From the NCBI GenBank assembly GCA_005217565.1, contig SJCO01000010.1, positions 1 to 64,000 of the forward strand: DNA of 64,000 nucleotides, given 5' to 3'. Made by a program: the position numbers and the translations under genes. The DNA is from Puteibacter caeruleilacunae (GTDB lineage Bacteria; Bacteroidota; Bacteroidia; Bacteroidales; Prolixibacteraceae). Below are positions 45,699 to 55,306 of this stretch, piece by piece (positions within the stretch are counted from its first letter, which is position 1; the number at the start of each line of letters is the position of its first letter). The notes beneath the pieces were generated by a model. It saw only the letters and a program-made list of their open reading frames with translations. It did no database searches and had not been told where the DNA came from.

Positions 45699-46787
45699 AT
45701 GAACAACACTTATTGCGTAATAATGGCTGGTGGTATCGGAAGCAGATTCTGGCCAATGAGTAAAAGCACCAGACCAAAACAATTCATTGATATTCTGGGT
45801 ACGGGACAAAGTTTAATTCAGCAAACATTCGACAGACTCAAAAATATTTGTGCTCTGGAAAATTTTCTTGTTGTAACTAGTCGTGATTACAAAGACCTTG
45901 TAAAAGAACATCTTCCTGAATTACAGGATCACCAGATACTATCTGAACCATTGCGCAGAAATACAGCTCCATGCATTGCTTATGCCTGTTATAAAATAAA
46001 ACAGCTTAATCCCAATGCTAAAGTTATTGTTGCTCCTTCTGATCACCTTATCACCAAGGAAATTCAATTTCTTAATCAGCTAAAGAGAGGCTTAAACTAT
46101 GTTGAAAAGAACGATGTACTGTTAACATTGGGTATTCGACCACATCGCCCTGAAACTGGTTATGGTTATATCCAGATAAGCAATCAGATAGATTTTGAAG
46201 GTGCAACCAATCTGTATCAGGTAAAGACCTTTACTGAGAAACCAGATATTAAAATGGCACAGGTTTTCATGGAAAGTGGAGAGTTCTTCTGGAATTCTGG
46301 CATCTTTATCTGGTCGGTAAAAACCATTGTAAAAAGCTTTGAAGAACATCTACCAGAAATCAACAAACTTTTCAAGAAAGGGAAAAAGCATTACAATACT
46401 CCCGATGAAATACATGTAATTAATAAAGCATATTCGGAGTGTCCAAACATATCAATCGATTATGGTATCATGGAAAAAGCAGATAATGTTAGTGTATTAA
46501 CTGCTGACTTTGGATGGTCGGACTTGGGTACCTGGGGCTCGCTTTATGAGAATGTAGAGAAGGACTCAAATGGGAATGTAACATCTGGAGATAATGTGAT
46601 TGTTTACGACAGCCACAATTGTATCATTAAGGTGCCCGACGAAAAGCTTGTGGTAGTTCAGGGTATGGAAAACTATATTATCGTGGAGTCGGATAATACA
46701 ATGCTTATTTGCAACAAAGAGGAAGAACAACAGATTCGCCAGTTTGTAACTGATGTTCGCATCAACAAAGGCGATGAATTTGTATAA
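45699..46787 (+). CDS. manC: Mannose-1-phosphate guanylyltransferase
   Basis: A 362-residue enzyme that makes GDP-mannose from mannose-1-phosphate and GTP, for surface glycans and possibly for the GT2 pair at 3346-5656. The nucleotide motif MAGGIGSRFWPMSKSTRPKQF near residue 10, SEPLRRNTAPCIAYA, the VAPSDHLI and FTEKPD segments, and NSGIFIWSV are typical. It lacks the C-terminal isomerase domain of the longer bifunctional enzyme. A terminator follows. Confidence 0.93.
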   Translation: MNNTYCVIMAGGIGSRFWPMSKSTRPKQFIDILGTGQSLIQQTFDRLKNICALENFLVVTSRDYKDLVKEHLPELQDHQILSEPLRRNTAPCIAYACYKIKQLNPNAKVIVAPSDHLITKEIQFLNQLKRGLNYVEKNDVLLTLGIRPHRPETGYGYIQISNQIDFEGATNLYQVKTFTEKPDIKMAQVFMESGEFFWNSGIFIWSVKTIVKSFEEHLPEINKLFKKGKKHYNTPDEIHVINKAYSECPNISIDYGIMEKADNVSVLTADFGWSDLGTWGSLYENVEKDSNGNVTSGDNVIVYDSHNCIIKVPDEKLVVVQGMENYIIVESDNTMLICNKEEEQQIRQFVTDVRINKGDEFV

Positions 46788-46793
46788 TATTTC

Positions 46794-46822
46794 GTTAGCA
46801 CCCAGTGGGTGCTAACTTTTTT
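46794..46822. terminator. Terminator between manC and DUF2461 gene
   Basis: Perfect 10-base stem GTTAGCACCC/GGGTGCTAAC with a 3-base loop (46794-46816), followed by TTTTTT. It sits between two convergent genes. Confidence 0.85.
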
Positions 46823-46834
46823 CTTATATCATTC

Positions 46835-47497
46835 TTATTTCCAGTGATCAATTGCTCTGTTGATAAACAAGTTGAAATCATATAAAACTTCAAAACCTTC
46901 AACGATATGTTTTACCAATTGGTCCGACTGTAGAATCTCATCGTCAACCAGTGATACTGTAGCGTAATGCTTATACCTAAGTAGGTCGATATGCTCAAAA
47001 TCCTTTGGGAATCCTTTAGGAGCGATCTTCAATTTTCCATCAGCAACTAATTCAGGATACCATTTTTTAAAGGATGGTTGCTCAATCAGCTGAATAAATT
47101 CTTCTGGATTCTCATAGATCTCTTTTCTCACTGCTCTTAAATTTGCTGGCTGTGGACAATAAATCCCACCGCCAATGAATGACTGTCCCGGTTCAAAATG
47201 TATATAGTACCCTGCCCGAGAAGATTTTCTTCCCCCTGGCGCAATAAAACTTCCATAATTCGCCTTATACGGTCTTTTATCCTTCGAAAAACGTACATCT
47301 CTGAAAATGCGAAACATACAATCCTTACTATCCAGTGACTTAATAGAGTCGTCAATTCCACGAACCTCGTTAATAAGAATATCGGTAAGTGTAAGAAACT
47401 TCGTTCGTGTAGACTGATATCGATCTCTGTTTTGGTCAAACCATTCTTTATTGTTATTTTGTTTTAAATCGTATAAAAAATCAAATATTTCCTTCAT
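46835..47497 (-). CDS. DUF2461 family protein
   Basis: A 220-residue cytosolic protein of the DUF2461 family, of unknown function and frequent in Bacteroidota. The start NNKEWFDQNRDRY, the central FRIFRDVRFSKDKRPYKANYGSF and GGGIYCPQPANLRAVRKEI are the family hallmarks. It is divergent from ispD with 90 bases between them. No operon partner. Confidence 0.9.
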   Translation of the reverse strand: MKEIFDFLYDLKQNNNKEWFDQNRDRYQSTRTKFLTLTDILINEVRGIDDSIKSLDSKDCMFRIFRDVRFSKDKRPYKANYGSFIAPGGRKSSRAGYYIHFEPGQSFIGGGIYCPQPANLRAVRKEIYENPEEFIQLIEQPSFKKWYPELVADGKLKIAPKGFPKDFEHIDLLRYKHYATVSLVDDEILQSDQLVKHIVEGFEVLYDFNLFINRAIDHWK

Positions 47498-47587
47498 ATC
47501 TTTTGATTTAAATGCACATAAAAATAAGGTAATTTTTGATGTTTTGTTCGGAGCGCTATATTTGTTATAAACTTATACCTACTTACT

Positions 47588-48250
47588 ATGATAAAAAAAA
47601 CAGCCATAATTGTTGCAGGAGGAAGTGGAGTCAGGATGGGCTCTAAAATTCCAAAGCAGTTCTTGACAGTTAAGAACAAGCCGGTATTAATGCATACCAT
47701 CGAGAAGTTTTACACTTACGATCCACAAATAAATCTTATAATCGTTTTACCAGAGTCGCAGATCGCATATTGGAAAGATCTTGTAAAAAAGTACCAATTT
47801 GACATCTCACACCAAGTGGTTTGTGGCGGACAATCGAGATTTCATTCAGTAACAAACGGATTGAATGCCGCTGAAAGAGAAGGAATCATCTTTATCCACG
47901 ATGGGGTACGTCCATTAGTGTCGCATGAAACCATTGAACGCTGCTATCAACTTGCCAATGAAAAAGGTGCAGCGATACCTGTTCTCCCGGTTTATGAATC
48001 ATTACGTAGACTAACAAATGACCATAATCAGGCTGTCGACAGAAATAGCTATGTCAATGTACAAACTCCCCAGGTATTTAAAGCTGAAGTAATCTTTGAT
48101 TCTTATGATACCGACTTTCAAGATTGGTTTACCGATGATGCTTCTGTGGTTGAAGCGGCAGGAATGCAAATTCATCTGGCAACTGGAAACCGTGAAAACA
48201 TTAAGCTTACCCATCCAGGAGATTTACAAATTGCTGAAGTACTATTATAA
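47588..48250 (+). CDS. ispD: 2-C-methyl-D-erythritol 4-phosphate cytidylyltransferase
   Basis: A 220-residue enzyme of the non-mevalonate isoprenoid pathway that forms CDP-methylerythritol. CTP-binding motif VAGGSGVRMGSKIPKQF, the VCGGQSRFHSVTNGL segment, FIHDGVRPLVS and QTPQVFKAE are characteristic. It supplies undecaprenol precursors among others. A hairpin at 48258-48283 follows. Confidence 0.95.
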   Translation: MIKKTAIIVAGGSGVRMGSKIPKQFLTVKNKPVLMHTIEKFYTYDPQINLIIVLPESQIAYWKDLVKKYQFDISHQVVCGGQSRFHSVTNGLNAAEREGIIFIHDGVRPLVSHETIERCYQLANEKGAAIPVLPVYESLRRLTNDHNQAVDRNSYVNVQTPQVFKAEVIFDSYDTDFQDWFTDDASVVEAAGMQIHLATGNRENIKLTHPGDLQIAEVLL

Positions 48251-48257
48251 TTATACT

Positions 48258-48283
48258 CTTTCCCTGTTCTTTTACAGGGAAAG
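48258..48283 (+). terminator. Hairpin after ispD, weak terminator
   Basis: Perfect 10-base stem CTTTCCCTGT/ACAGGGAAAG with a 6-base loop directly after the ispD stop. No long U-run follows, so termination may be factor-dependent. Confidence 0.45.
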
Positions 48284-48438
48284 CTCCCAATTTCCGATAG
48301 ATTTAATTTCTTCCTTGAACATTTTAACTGGTTTTTTCGGTCGATTACCGAATATTTCTTCCCGTCCAGCGAAAATTATTATCACTACACCTATTTATCT
48401 ATTAAACTTGCAGCGTATTTAAAAAGAGTATTACAAAC

Positions 48439-48502
48439 ACCTTTCCAAGGAAAGGTTTTATTTGAGACATATGGAAACTCTAAAGACAAAAATAGTTTCC
48501 AT
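48439..48502 (+). promoter_or_regulatory. Two inverted repeats ahead of the TetR gene
   Basis: ACCTTTCC-AA-GGAAAGGT (48439-48456) is an 18-base palindrome that lies just before TTTATTTG (48457-48464), one mismatch from the Bacteroidota -7 box. A second repeat ATGGAAACT/AGTTTCCAT (48471-48479 and 48494-48502) follows in the leader. Both share the GGAAA core and are good candidate operators for TetR autoregulation of the efflux operon. Confidence 0.5.
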
Positions 48503-48523
48503 TATAACAAAATCATGTAATTG

Positions 48524-49138
48524 ATGGACGATCGATCAGACATATTACAAAAGGTAGGAGTAATAGTATTTGAAACAGGTGTAAAATCGCTGACAATGGA
48601 TACGATTGCCAAAAAATTAGGTCGGTCGAAGAAAACATTATATAAGCATTTTGGAGACAAGGAAGAGTTAATATCATTAGCAGTGATGCATCGACTAAGT
48701 GCCATAACCACAGCTGCTGAAAAGTTAACCCCCGACACAATGAATGCCATTGATAAAGGTGTTGCGATCCATAAAATGATGAGAAATCTTTTGAGTGTGT
48801 ACAACAGTCATATTTTCATGGAGCTTAAAAATTGCTTCCCCGAAACATATGACCAGGTTAACCGCTGGAAAAAAGAACAATTCTTTCAAGGGATGATTGA
48901 ACATCTCGATGAAGGCCAACAACAAGGCCTTTACAGAGAAGACCTTAATATTGAAGTAGTTGCCAAATTCTATCAGGCTCAAATGCTCCTCACATTTAAC
49001 CCTGAATTTGATGTCCTCTCTGAGCGGGAAGTAAAATCGATGGACATTTTGAAAGAGGCACTTGATTATCATCTAAGGGCCATTTGTACTGAAAAAGGAA
49101 TAGAGTATTATAAACGTGTAAAAAGTGAATTAAAATGA
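48524..49138 (+). CDS. TetR/AcrR family repressor of the efflux operon
   Basis: A 204-residue regulator starting at the ATG 48524; the preceding TTG is not needed. The N-terminal helix-turn-helix is clear: VFETGVKSLTMDTIAKKLGRSKKTLYKHFGDKEELI. The rest is helical ligand-binding domain. It overlaps the TolC gene by 4 bases and so is co-transcribed with the pump genes that it likely represses; the ligand is unknown. Confidence 0.92.
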   Translation: MDDRSDILQKVGVIVFETGVKSLTMDTIAKKLGRSKKTLYKHFGDKEELISLAVMHRLSAITTAAEKLTPDTMNAIDKGVAIHKMMRNLLSVYNSHIFMELKNCFPETYDQVNRWKKEQFFQGMIEHLDEGQQQGLYREDLNIEVVAKFYQAQMLLTFNPEFDVLSEREVKSMDILKEALDYHLRAICTEKGIEYYKRVKSELK

Positions 49139-50481
49139 GTAGACTTGCCTTATGGCTTGGAATTTTGCTCAGTATGTTGTTATCATCAAAGTTATTTGGG
49201 CAAAATGATCCAATAACATTATCCGTAAAGGATGCACAGGATTATGCGATGAAAAACTCGTATGAACTGCGCGAAGCAACAATTGAGATTAACAAAGCCA
49301 GGAAAGATGTGTGGGAGACAATAGCAGGAGGATTACCTCAAGTTGAAGGTACCGCAGATTATTCCAAGAATTTAGATTTGGCAGTATCGCTGTTACCTGG
49401 TGAAATAGTTGGAGAAGAGAAAGGAACTTATGTTCCTGTAACTTTTGGACAGAAGTATAATTCCAACTTTGGATTTAAGGTTACCCAGAAAATCTTTGAT
49501 GGGAGCTACATTGTAGGAGTACAGTCGGCCAAAATCTATTTACGTCTGACTACTACGACAAAAGAAAAAACTGAGATTGAAGTACGTGACGCTGTGGCTC
49601 AAGCGTATTATGCAATTTTGGTTGCCCGTGCCAACAAAAAGGTTCAGCTGGATAATATGGAGAATACAGCTAAATTACTTGCTGACACAAAAGCTTATTA
49701 TGAGAATGGTTTCCGTGAAGAGCAGGATGTTGATCAGCTTGACTTGATGATGAAGCAATCGAAGAACAACCTGTTACAAGCAGAACGTGAGATTAAGATT
49801 TCAATGGCTGTATTGAAATATGTTCTTGGTATGCCTATGAATCAGAAATTAGAATTATCTGATGATCTTTTAGGACTTACCAACTTAATCCTTGCAACGA
49901 GTCAGGAGAAGAATAGTTTTGATCCCACAAATCATATCGATTATCGTTTGTTAGAATCACAATTGGCAGCCAATAAAAAGCTACTTGATCTAGAGAAATC
50001 AAAGTATTTACCTCAAATCAATGCATTTTACAACTGGCAAAAAACAGCATACGGAAACAAAGCCAATCTTTTCAATGATGATACTCCTTGGTTTAAGTCA
50101 TCAATGATAGGAGCCAATGCAAGTGTTAACATTTGGAGTTTTGGTCAAAAAAGAGCCCGTATAAACAAAGCGAAACTGGATGTTGAAAAGGTAAGAACTC
50201 AACAGGAAAAAGAACGTCAGAATCTTGAGAAAGAATACTTATCTGCAGTTGCCAATTTTGAAACTGCTGTAGATAAATACCTCAATGATGTTGACAACAG
50301 AGATTTGGCCGATAAGATTTATGGTAAAACAAAGATCAAATTCAACAACGGAGTAACAACAAGTACAGAATTAAGTCAGATGGAAGGTCAGTATCTTCAA
50401 GCTTATGGTACCTACATTGGCTCAACACTGGAGTTATTACAAGCTCGTGTACGTTTGGATAAAATTCTAAGTAAACTATAG
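49135..50481 (+). CDS. TolC family outer-membrane efflux protein
   Basis: A 448-residue outer-membrane factor with a signal peptide (MSRLALWLGILLSMLLSSKLFG). Two repeats of long helices and beta segments typical of TolC can be traced: SVKDAQDYAMKNSYELREATIEINKARKD in the first and DYRLLESQLAANKKLLDLEKSKYLPQ in the second. It provides the exit duct for the RND pump encoded downstream. Confidence 0.92.
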   Translation: MSRLALWLGILLSMLLSSKLFGQNDPITLSVKDAQDYAMKNSYELREATIEINKARKDVWETIAGGLPQVEGTADYSKNLDLAVSLLPGEIVGEEKGTYVPVTFGQKYNSNFGFKVTQKIFDGSYIVGVQSAKIYLRLTTTTKEKTEIEVRDAVAQAYYAILVARANKKVQLDNMENTAKLLADTKAYYENGFREEQDVDQLDLMMKQSKNNLLQAEREIKISMAVLKYVLGMPMNQKLELSDDLLGLTNLILATSQEKNSFDPTNHIDYRLLESQLAANKKLLDLEKSKYLPQINAFYNWQKTAYGNKANLFNDDTPWFKSSMIGANASVNIWSFGQKRARINKAKLDVEKVRTQQEKERQNLEKEYLSAVANFETAVDKYLNDVDNRDLADKIYGKTKIKFNNGVTTSTELSQMEGQYLQAYGTYIGSTLELLQARVRLDKILSKL

Positions 50482-50531
50482 TGAACATCAAATTGTCTAA
50501 TCTATAGATTAATCATTGTAAATCAAGCAAA

Positions 50532-51650
50532 ATGAAACAAATAGCATATATCATCATAGCAGTCTTTCTGATGGCCTGTGGAAATACAACAAAAGAAACC
50601 GCAGACGACAAAAAGGAAAGATTAGTGGAGTATAAGACTCAACTTAAAGAGTTAAAAGATAAGATCGCTGAATTAGAAGAGGAGTTAGGAAGAAACGATG
50701 CAACAGAAGAGATCGTTTCTGTAGCCACTATTCAGCTTTCTAAAGAAAAATTCGAGCACTTTGTTGAAGTTACCGGAACAGTAGAGGCCGACTTAGATAT
50801 TAATGTAAGTCCTGAAGCTGCAGGTGAAATTATAAGCATCGATGTAAAAGAAGGAGACTGGGTAAAGAAAGGACAAATTATTGCCCGATTAAATACTGAA
50901 ACAGTGGCTCGATCAATTGATGAAATTAAGATTAACCTGGCATTGGCACAAACAACTTTTGAGCGTCAAAGCAGATTATGGAAGCAAAAAATCGGTTCAG
51001 AAATCGAGTATCTTCAGGCTAAAGCCAACAAAGAAGCATTGGAGATGAAGTTACAATCATTGGAAGCTCAATTAGATATGGCTACAGTTAAATCGCCTAT
51101 TGATGGAGTACTTGATATCATCTATCAGAAGAAAGGTGAGATTGCAAGCGCACAGGTACCATTTGCCAAGGTAATGAATATCAACAAGGTTAAAATATAT
51201 GGTGATCTTGCTGAAGGATACATTACCAAAATCCGTAAAGGTGATGATGTTCAGGTATTTTTCCCAGCACTAAATCGCACTGTGACGGCAAAAATTGAGC
51301 GTCTCGGAAATGAGATTGATTCAAAGAACAGAACATTTAAGGTTCGTATTAACATCGCCAACAAAGATAATCTGATCAAACCAAACATGATCTCAGTATT
51401 ACAGTTTAGAGATTATCTGGCAGAGGATGTAATTACCTTGCCTGCCTTGTTGATTCGTGAAGATTTCAAAGGATCATATGTCTTCGTTGTGAAAAAGGAA
51501 GGCAACAAGCATATCGCTCGTAAAGCTTATATTAAGACTGGTATGACCAATAACAACATCACTGAAATTGTTGAAGGTCTGGATGAAGGAACAATGGTTA
51601 TTTCAGAAGGTCTTAATATGATTTCAGAAGGTACTCAGGTAAAGATTTAA
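50532..51650 (+). CDS. RND efflux periplasmic adaptor lipoprotein
   Basis: A 372-residue membrane fusion protein with a lipobox at Cys16 (VFLMACG). A helical stretch (about 24-52) precedes the barrel-sandwich/lipoyl domain (GEIISIDVKEGDWVKKGQIIARL), a coiled coil hairpin, the second lipoyl half (ATVKSPIDGVLDIIYQKKGE) and the beta-barrel (GDLAEGYITKIRKGDDVQVFF). It links the inner-membrane pump to TolC. Spacing of 50 bases after the TolC gene. Confidence 0.93.
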   Translation: MKQIAYIIIAVFLMACGNTTKETADDKKERLVEYKTQLKELKDKIAELEEELGRNDATEEIVSVATIQLSKEKFEHFVEVTGTVEADLDINVSPEAAGEIISIDVKEGDWVKKGQIIARLNTETVARSIDEIKINLALAQTTFERQSRLWKQKIGSEIEYLQAKANKEALEMKLQSLEAQLDMATVKSPIDGVLDIIYQKKGEIASAQVPFAKVMNINKVKIYGDLAEGYITKIRKGDDVQVFFPALNRTVTAKIERLGNEIDSKNRTFKVRINIANKDNLIKPNMISVLQFRDYLAEDVITLPALLIREDFKGSYVFVVKKEGNKHIARKAYIKTGMTNNNITEIVEGLDEGTMVISEGLNMISEGTQVKI

Positions 51651-51670
51651 GCGATAAAAATTAGCAAAAA

Positions 51671-54600
51671 ATGACAAAAGATAAACATGAGCAAAATCCT
51701 CAGGATATCCAGAGGAGGTTTGGTCCAACATATTTAGCACTTAAGAACAAGACAACAATCTACATTCTTACTGTGTTGATCAGTTTATTTGGATTGTTTT
51801 CTTATGATCAAATGCCTCGAGAGCTGTATCCAGAGATCGTGGTACCAAATATTATGGTTCAAACCATCTACCAGGGAAACTCTCCGGTAGATATTGAAAG
51901 TTTCATTACCCGTCCTATTGAGAAAGAATTAAAAGGTCTCAAAGGTGTTAAAGAAATGAAATCAGCATCTTATCAGGATGTCAGTCTTATCATCCTTGAA
52001 TTCGAAACAGATGTTGATGTAAAGCAAGCGCTTCAGGATACCAAGGATGAGGTAGACAAAGCCATGTCGGAATTACCAAACGATTTAGAAAAAGATCCTT
52101 TGGTAATGGACCTTGACTTCTCTGAATTCCCAATTATGAATGTTAACCTTACAGGGGATTTCAGTATTCAGGAGTTGAAAAAATATGCCGAAGATCTTCA
52201 GGATGAACTTGAAGGACTATCTGAGATCTCGGAAGCGAAAATCAATGGTATCGATGAACGTGAGATTCAGATTAATCTGGATCCATACAAAATGGAAGCG
52301 CACGATGTAACCTACCAGGACATCGCTGATGCAATTCATTTCGAGAACATCACGATGGGAGCAGGTGAATTTACATCAGAACAGATTCGTCGTGTAATTC
52401 GTACGCAAGCCGATTATGTGAATATGGATCAGATCCGTAATACGATCATTAAAACCCATAATAGTAAAAAGGTATATGTTCGCGATGTAGGTGAAGTAGT
52501 TGATGGCTTCAAGGAGCGATCTACAATATCTCGCCTAGATAACAATCCGGTAGTATCACTATCTATTGTAAAAAAGAGTGGTGCGAACATTCTTGATGCC
52601 ACCGATAACATTCGAAAGGTTATTGATGAACAGCAGGAAAAAGGTTACCTTCCTAAATCACTAAATGTAATTATCACTAGTGATCAATCGACACAGATTA
52701 GGGATCAGATTAGTAACCTTGAGAACAGTATTATATTGGGTGTTATTCTGGTAATATTTGTACTGTACCTGTTCCTGGGATTCCGAAATGCAATGTTTGC
52801 AGGGCTATCTATTCCATTATCAATGTTTGTGTCGTTTATTGTGATACAACAGAATGGAACCACCCTTAACATGATGGTACTATTCTCGCTAATCTTAGCA
52901 CTTGGTATGTTAGTAGATAACGCCATTGTGGTTGTTGAGAATGTATATCGATTACACTCTCAGGGATATTCACGCATGAAGGCAACCAAGAAAGGTGTTA
53001 GTGAGATTGCATTCCCGATTATTTCGTCAACACTAACTACATTGGCTGCATTCTTCCCATTACTACTTTGGAAAGGTATCATGGGAGAGTTCATGAAGAT
53101 TCTACCTCAAACATTGATTATAGTACTTTCATCGTCACTGTTTGTTGCCTTGGTATTAAGTCCGGCCTTTGTATCATCATTTGTAAAAGTTGAAGATATT
53201 AACCGTCGTATTAAATGGCGCAAGTCAATGTTAATATCCGCAATATTTGCCGTGCTTTCAATTCCATTTTATATCGCCACCTGGTTTACGTTTGCCAATA
53301 TTCTTATGACGATTGCCCTGATCTTCGTAATGAATGTATTGGTATTAAGACCTCTTGCTCGATGGTTCCAGAATAAGCTTTTGGTTTGGATGGAGCAAAT
53401 GTATGCTAAGCAGCTAAAATTTGCCTTGAAAGGGTACCGTCCGGTATTTTTCTTCGCTGGGACATTTGTGTTAATGCTTTTCTCTATGAACTTCTATTTC
53501 GCAAGTAATCCAACGGTAACATTCTTCCCTGAATCTGATCCTCAGTCAATCTATGTTGTTACAGAACTTCCAATTGGTACTGCAATTGACAAGACAGATA
53601 AAGTATCGGCAGAAGTTGAGAAAATCATCAGTAAAACCATTGCTCCTTATAAGGACATTGTAAAATCCATGACGACTAACGTTGGAACTGGTAAGGGAGA
53701 TATGTTCGACAATCAGGCTAAGCCTAATCAGTCACTTACAACCATATCATTTGTTGAATACAAAGATCGCGCCGACTATAATACATCAACAATTATGCAG
53801 GAGATCTCGGATAACCTGGATGGCTTTGTAGGTGCCAAGATTTATGTTGAAAAACAAGAAGATGGACCTCCTGTTGGTGCTCCAATTAATATTGAGGTTT
53901 CTGGTGATGAATTTGATCAGTTAACTAAGATCACGGATGACTTTATTAACCTGATCGAAGATTCTAAGATCCCTGGAGTTGATGAATTAAAACTTGACGT
54001 TAATTTGAATCAACCTGAGATGTTAATCCATGTTGACAGAGAGCGAGCAAGAATGTTTGATCTTTCAACACAAAAGATTGCTTTTGCACTACGTAACTCT
54101 CTTTACGGATATGACATTGGTAATTATAAGGATGGAGAAGATGAGTATGACATTTTCCTTCGTCTTCAGGAGAAATATCGCAATGATGTATCTACCTTAA
54201 TGAATCAAAAGATCATTGAGAATGGATCAAAGATTCCTATCTCTGCGGTTGCTGACTTTACTTATTCTACCACTTTTGATAAGATTAAGCGAATTGACAA
54301 CACGCGTGTGATTACCATTTCATCAAATGTAACTGAAGGCTTTAATGCCAACGAGATCAATGCTGAAATTAAGCAGTTATTGAGTGATTACAATATGCCA
54401 GCAGGATATAGCTTTAAGTTTACCGGTGAGCAACAGGAACAACAAGAGAGTAGTGACTTCCTAATGTTCGCTCTATTCGTGGCTGTATCGCTGATCATGA
54501 TTATCATGGTTACTCAGTTTAACTCTTTCATCAGACCATTAATCATTATCATGACTGTACTCTTCAGTACTATTGGTGTGTTCCTTGGATTGGCAATATT

Positions 54601-55111
54601 CCAAATGGAATTCGTCGTAATTATGACAGGTATTGGTATTATATCACTTGCAGGTATTGTTGTTAATAACGGAATCGTGTTAATCGACTATATCGATCTT
54701 ACGAGAAACCGTATGAAGCGTGAAAGAGGTATTCCTGAAGATGCATTTATGCCAGTTCAGGATCAAATTGATGCTATTGTGTATGCCGGAAAAACAAGGT
54801 TAAGACCAGTATTGCTAACAGCAATCACAACGGTACTTGGACTATTACCATTGGCAATTGGTTTGAACTTTAACTTCTTCTCATTATATGCAAACTTTGA
54901 TCCACAAATTACTGTAGGAGGAGAGATGGTTGCAATATGGGGACCAATGTCATGGACGGTTATTTTCGGACTTACATTTGCAACAATTCTTACATTGATC
55001 ATTAATCCAGTGATGTATATTTTAACGGTAAAAATTAACTACCGAATCAAGAAATGGACTGGTAATTTGAAAGAAGTAAAAAAGGATCCAAATGCTACTT
55101 CCAGCATTTAG
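51671..55111 (+). CDS. RND efflux pump permease (AcrB/HAE1-like)
   Basis: A 1146-residue proton-driven pump. Twelve membrane segments are expected; LALGMLVDNAIVVVENVYRL holds the essential Asp pair region of helix 4, and GIGIISLAGIVVNNGIVLIDYIDL is the matching part of the second half. It is about 100 residues longer than AcrB because of an extra hydrophobic stretch (about 515-570) between the two halves. It presumably exports small toxic molecules; substrate unknown. A terminator follows. Confidence 0.94.
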   Translation: MTKDKHEQNPQDIQRRFGPTYLALKNKTTIYILTVLISLFGLFSYDQMPRELYPEIVVPNIMVQTIYQGNSPVDIESFITRPIEKELKGLKGVKEMKSASYQDVSLIILEFETDVDVKQALQDTKDEVDKAMSELPNDLEKDPLVMDLDFSEFPIMNVNLTGDFSIQELKKYAEDLQDELEGLSEISEAKINGIDEREIQINLDPYKMEAHDVTYQDIADAIHFENITMGAGEFTSEQIRRVIRTQADYVNMDQIRNTIIKTHNSKKVYVRDVGEVVDGFKERSTISRLDNNPVVSLSIVKKSGANILDATDNIRKVIDEQQEKGYLPKSLNVIITSDQSTQIRDQISNLENSIILGVILVIFVLYLFLGFRNAMFAGLSIPLSMFVSFIVIQQNGTTLNMMVLFSLILALGMLVDNAIVVVENVYRLHSQGYSRMKATKKGVSEIAFPIISSTLTTLAAFFPLLLWKGIMGEFMKILPQTLIIVLSSSLFVALVLSPAFVSSFVKVEDINRRIKWRKSMLISAIFAVLSIPFYIATWFTFANILMTIALIFVMNVLVLRPLARWFQNKLLVWMEQMYAKQLKFALKGYRPVFFFAGTFVLMLFSMNFYFASNPTVTFFPESDPQSIYVVTELPIGTAIDKTDKVSAEVEKIISKTIAPYKDIVKSMTTNVGTGKGDMFDNQAKPNQSLTTISFVEYKDRADYNTSTIMQEISDNLDGFVGAKIYVEKQEDGPPVGAPINIEVSGDEFDQLTKITDDFINLIEDSKIPGVDELKLDVNLNQPEMLIHVDRERARMFDLSTQKIAFALRNSLYGYDIGNYKDGEDEYDIFLRLQEKYRNDVSTLMNQKIIENGSKIPISAVADFTYSTTFDKIKRIDNTRVITISSNVTEGFNANEINAEIKQLLSDYNMPAGYSFKFTGEQQEQQESSDFLMFALFVAVSLIMIIMVTQFNSFIRPLIIIMTVLFSTIGVFLGLAIFQMEFVVIMTGIGIISLAGIVVNNGIVLIDYIDLTRNRMKRERGIPEDAFMPVQDQIDAIVYAGKTRLRPVLLTAITTVLGLLPLAIGLNFNFFSLYANFDPQITVGGEMVAIWGPMSWTVIFGLTFATILTLIINPVMYILTVKINYRIKKWTGNLKEVKKDPNATSSI

Positions 55112-55138
55112 GGTAAAGTTTCAATATACAGATAGATG

Positions 55139-55174
55139 AGAGGGTGTTCGTAATGAACGCCCTCTTTCTTTTTA
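55139..55174 (+). terminator. Terminator after the RND operon
   Basis: Stem GAGGGTGTTC/GAACGCCCTC (55140-55149 and 55155-55164) with one wobble and a 5-base loop, followed by TTTCTTTTT. Confidence 0.85.
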
Positions 55175-55306
55175 TATGACTTCGATTACGAGTCTTGAAT
55201 CTTGCCTCATTTCTCATTACCTTTGGTTAAGATTGTCGGACATCCAGCAATCCAATAATCAATTTGTCTAAAAGTCTTTTTTATCCTTAAATCTAAAATT
55301 CGTCAA

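Noticed and set aside
48096-48422. Plus-strand frame of 108 residues overlapping ispD
   Set aside because: A different-frame shadow of ispD that runs on through the hairpin and into the spacer; no recognisable domain.
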